Positions 6,842 through 8,652 of a stretch of 8,652 nucleotides of DNA are shown here, in pieces. Position 1 is the stretch's first letter. Each line of letters starts with the position of its first letter. The notes below the pieces were generated by a model that did not search any database, had not been told where the DNA came from, and saw nothing but the letters and a program-made list of their open reading frames with translations. Both the position numbers and the translations under genes were made by a program. Source of the stretch: JACQXM01 sp964569425 (GTDB lineage Bacteria > Planctomycetota > Phycisphaerae > UBA1845); NCBI GenBank assembly GCA_964569425.1, contig CAZMVD010000159.1, positions 1 to 8,652 of the forward strand. The letters run 5' to 3'.

Positions 6842-6853
6842 CCCGGAATTCTG

Positions 6854-6886
6854 CCGGCTCTCGCCCTCGTGTCCCGTGAGAGCCGG
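6854..6886. repeat. Inverted repeat / stem-loop beside the transposase remnant
   Basis: CCGGCTCTC (6854-6862) and GAGAGCCGG (6878-6886) form a perfect 9-bp stem, extendable inward by a G-T and a C-G pair, with a loop of 11-15 nt. No T-run follows on either strand. It sits just beyond the start of the transposase remnant and could be part of the element end or a terminator-like structure. Confidence 0.5.
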
Positions 6887-6917
6887 GCGCGAATCATCCC
6901 GCCGGGCCATCAGAAAT

Positions 6918-6950
6918 GACCGGACCCATTCGATCCTGCATGGGCCGGTC
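6918..6950. repeat. Second stem-loop upstream of mrpA
   Basis: GACCGGACCCA (6918-6928) pairs with TGGGCCGGTC (6941-6950) through ten base pairs with one bulged A, around a 12-nt loop. It lies about 200 nt before the mrpA start, with no T-run. Its role is unknown; a leader structure or the relic of an element end are both possible. Confidence 0.4.
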
Positions 6951-7146
6951 GAGCATGCACACGTTACCTGACGGCGCGGGTCGACGATTGGCAACGATGC
7001 GGTTTTCCGGTCGACACGGAATGGCCGCACAGCTAGGATGCTTGAACGGTCGGCGGTGCGGCGCCGGCCTGAACCGAAAGTCTCTGCCAGGTGGTCCCCG
7101 ATCGGCTCGGTGCACCAGGTGATTGTTCCGACAGTCGGATGAGACC

Positions 7147-8652
<1,506 letters not shown>

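Larger units (their letters stand above)
6842..7146. other. Non-coding region upstream of mrpA
   Basis: This 305-nt stretch holds the two hairpins listed and a 13-bp dyad, TCCGACAGTCGGA, at 7127-7139 just before the mrpA start. I see no convincing -35/-10 pair and no protein-coding potential. The mrpA promoter is presumably here. Confidence 0.5.

Noticed and set aside
6947..7014. Three copies of GGTCGA at 6947, 6979 and 7009, spaced 32 and 30 nt
   Set aside because: The roughly three-helical-turn spacing is suggestive of binding sites, but a 6-mer of this composition is common here and the flanking bases are not shared.

Overview
The window is GC-rich, densely coding bacterial DNA, almost certainly from a draft assembly because it contains a run of ten Ns. 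The protein set (a glycogen debranching enzyme, a GH77 glucanotransferase, VanZ-like and PilZ proteins, an Mrp-type antiporter subunit) together with GTG starts and clear Shine-Dalgarno sites points to a high-GC, probably Gram-negative bacterium. Planctomycetota-like or proteobacterial origin is possible, but nothing here fixes the phylum.

Layout. (1) 1-866: the 3' part of glgX (isoamylase-type glycogen debranching), entering from the left edge. (2) 1017-1609: a two-gene cassette, DUF433 antitoxin-like plus DUF5615 PIN-like toxin, overlapping by 4 nt and visibly less GC-rich than its flanks. (3) 1616-3826: malQ (4-alpha-glucanotransferase), starting 6 nt after the toxin stop and in the same reading frame. 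glgX and malQ act on consecutive steps of glycogen/maltodextrin breakdown, so the cassette appears to have landed inside a glycogen-use gene cluster. (4) 3827-4126: a 300-nt gap with one GC hairpin just after malQ. (5) 4127-5560: a 477-residue multi-pass membrane protein that looks like three VanZ-like units in tandem. (6) 5726-6121, minus strand: a small PilZ (c-di-GMP receptor) protein, convergent with the VanZ gene, with a very good sigma70-type promoter at 6272-6299 and a leader of about 145 nt. (7) 6349-6841, minus strand: a decayed transposase remnant with a frameshift, possibly chimeric. (8) 6842-7146: a non-coding stretch with two strong hairpins and a short dyad. (9) 7147-8652: mrpA, N-terminal part, interrupted on paper by the N gap and running off the right edge.

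How it fits together. glgX and malQ form one metabolic unit: debranching of limit dextrins, then disproportionation of the released maltodextrins. The toxin-antitoxin-like pair is an accessory passenger. The remaining genes (VanZ-like, PilZ, Mrp antiporter) have no evident functional link with glycogen metabolism. No wholly new system is evident. The most useful leads are the cassette between glgX and malQ, the triplicated VanZ architecture, the PilZ promoter and leader, and the assembly gap that breaks mrpA: family conservation predicts 8 nt there, not 10.
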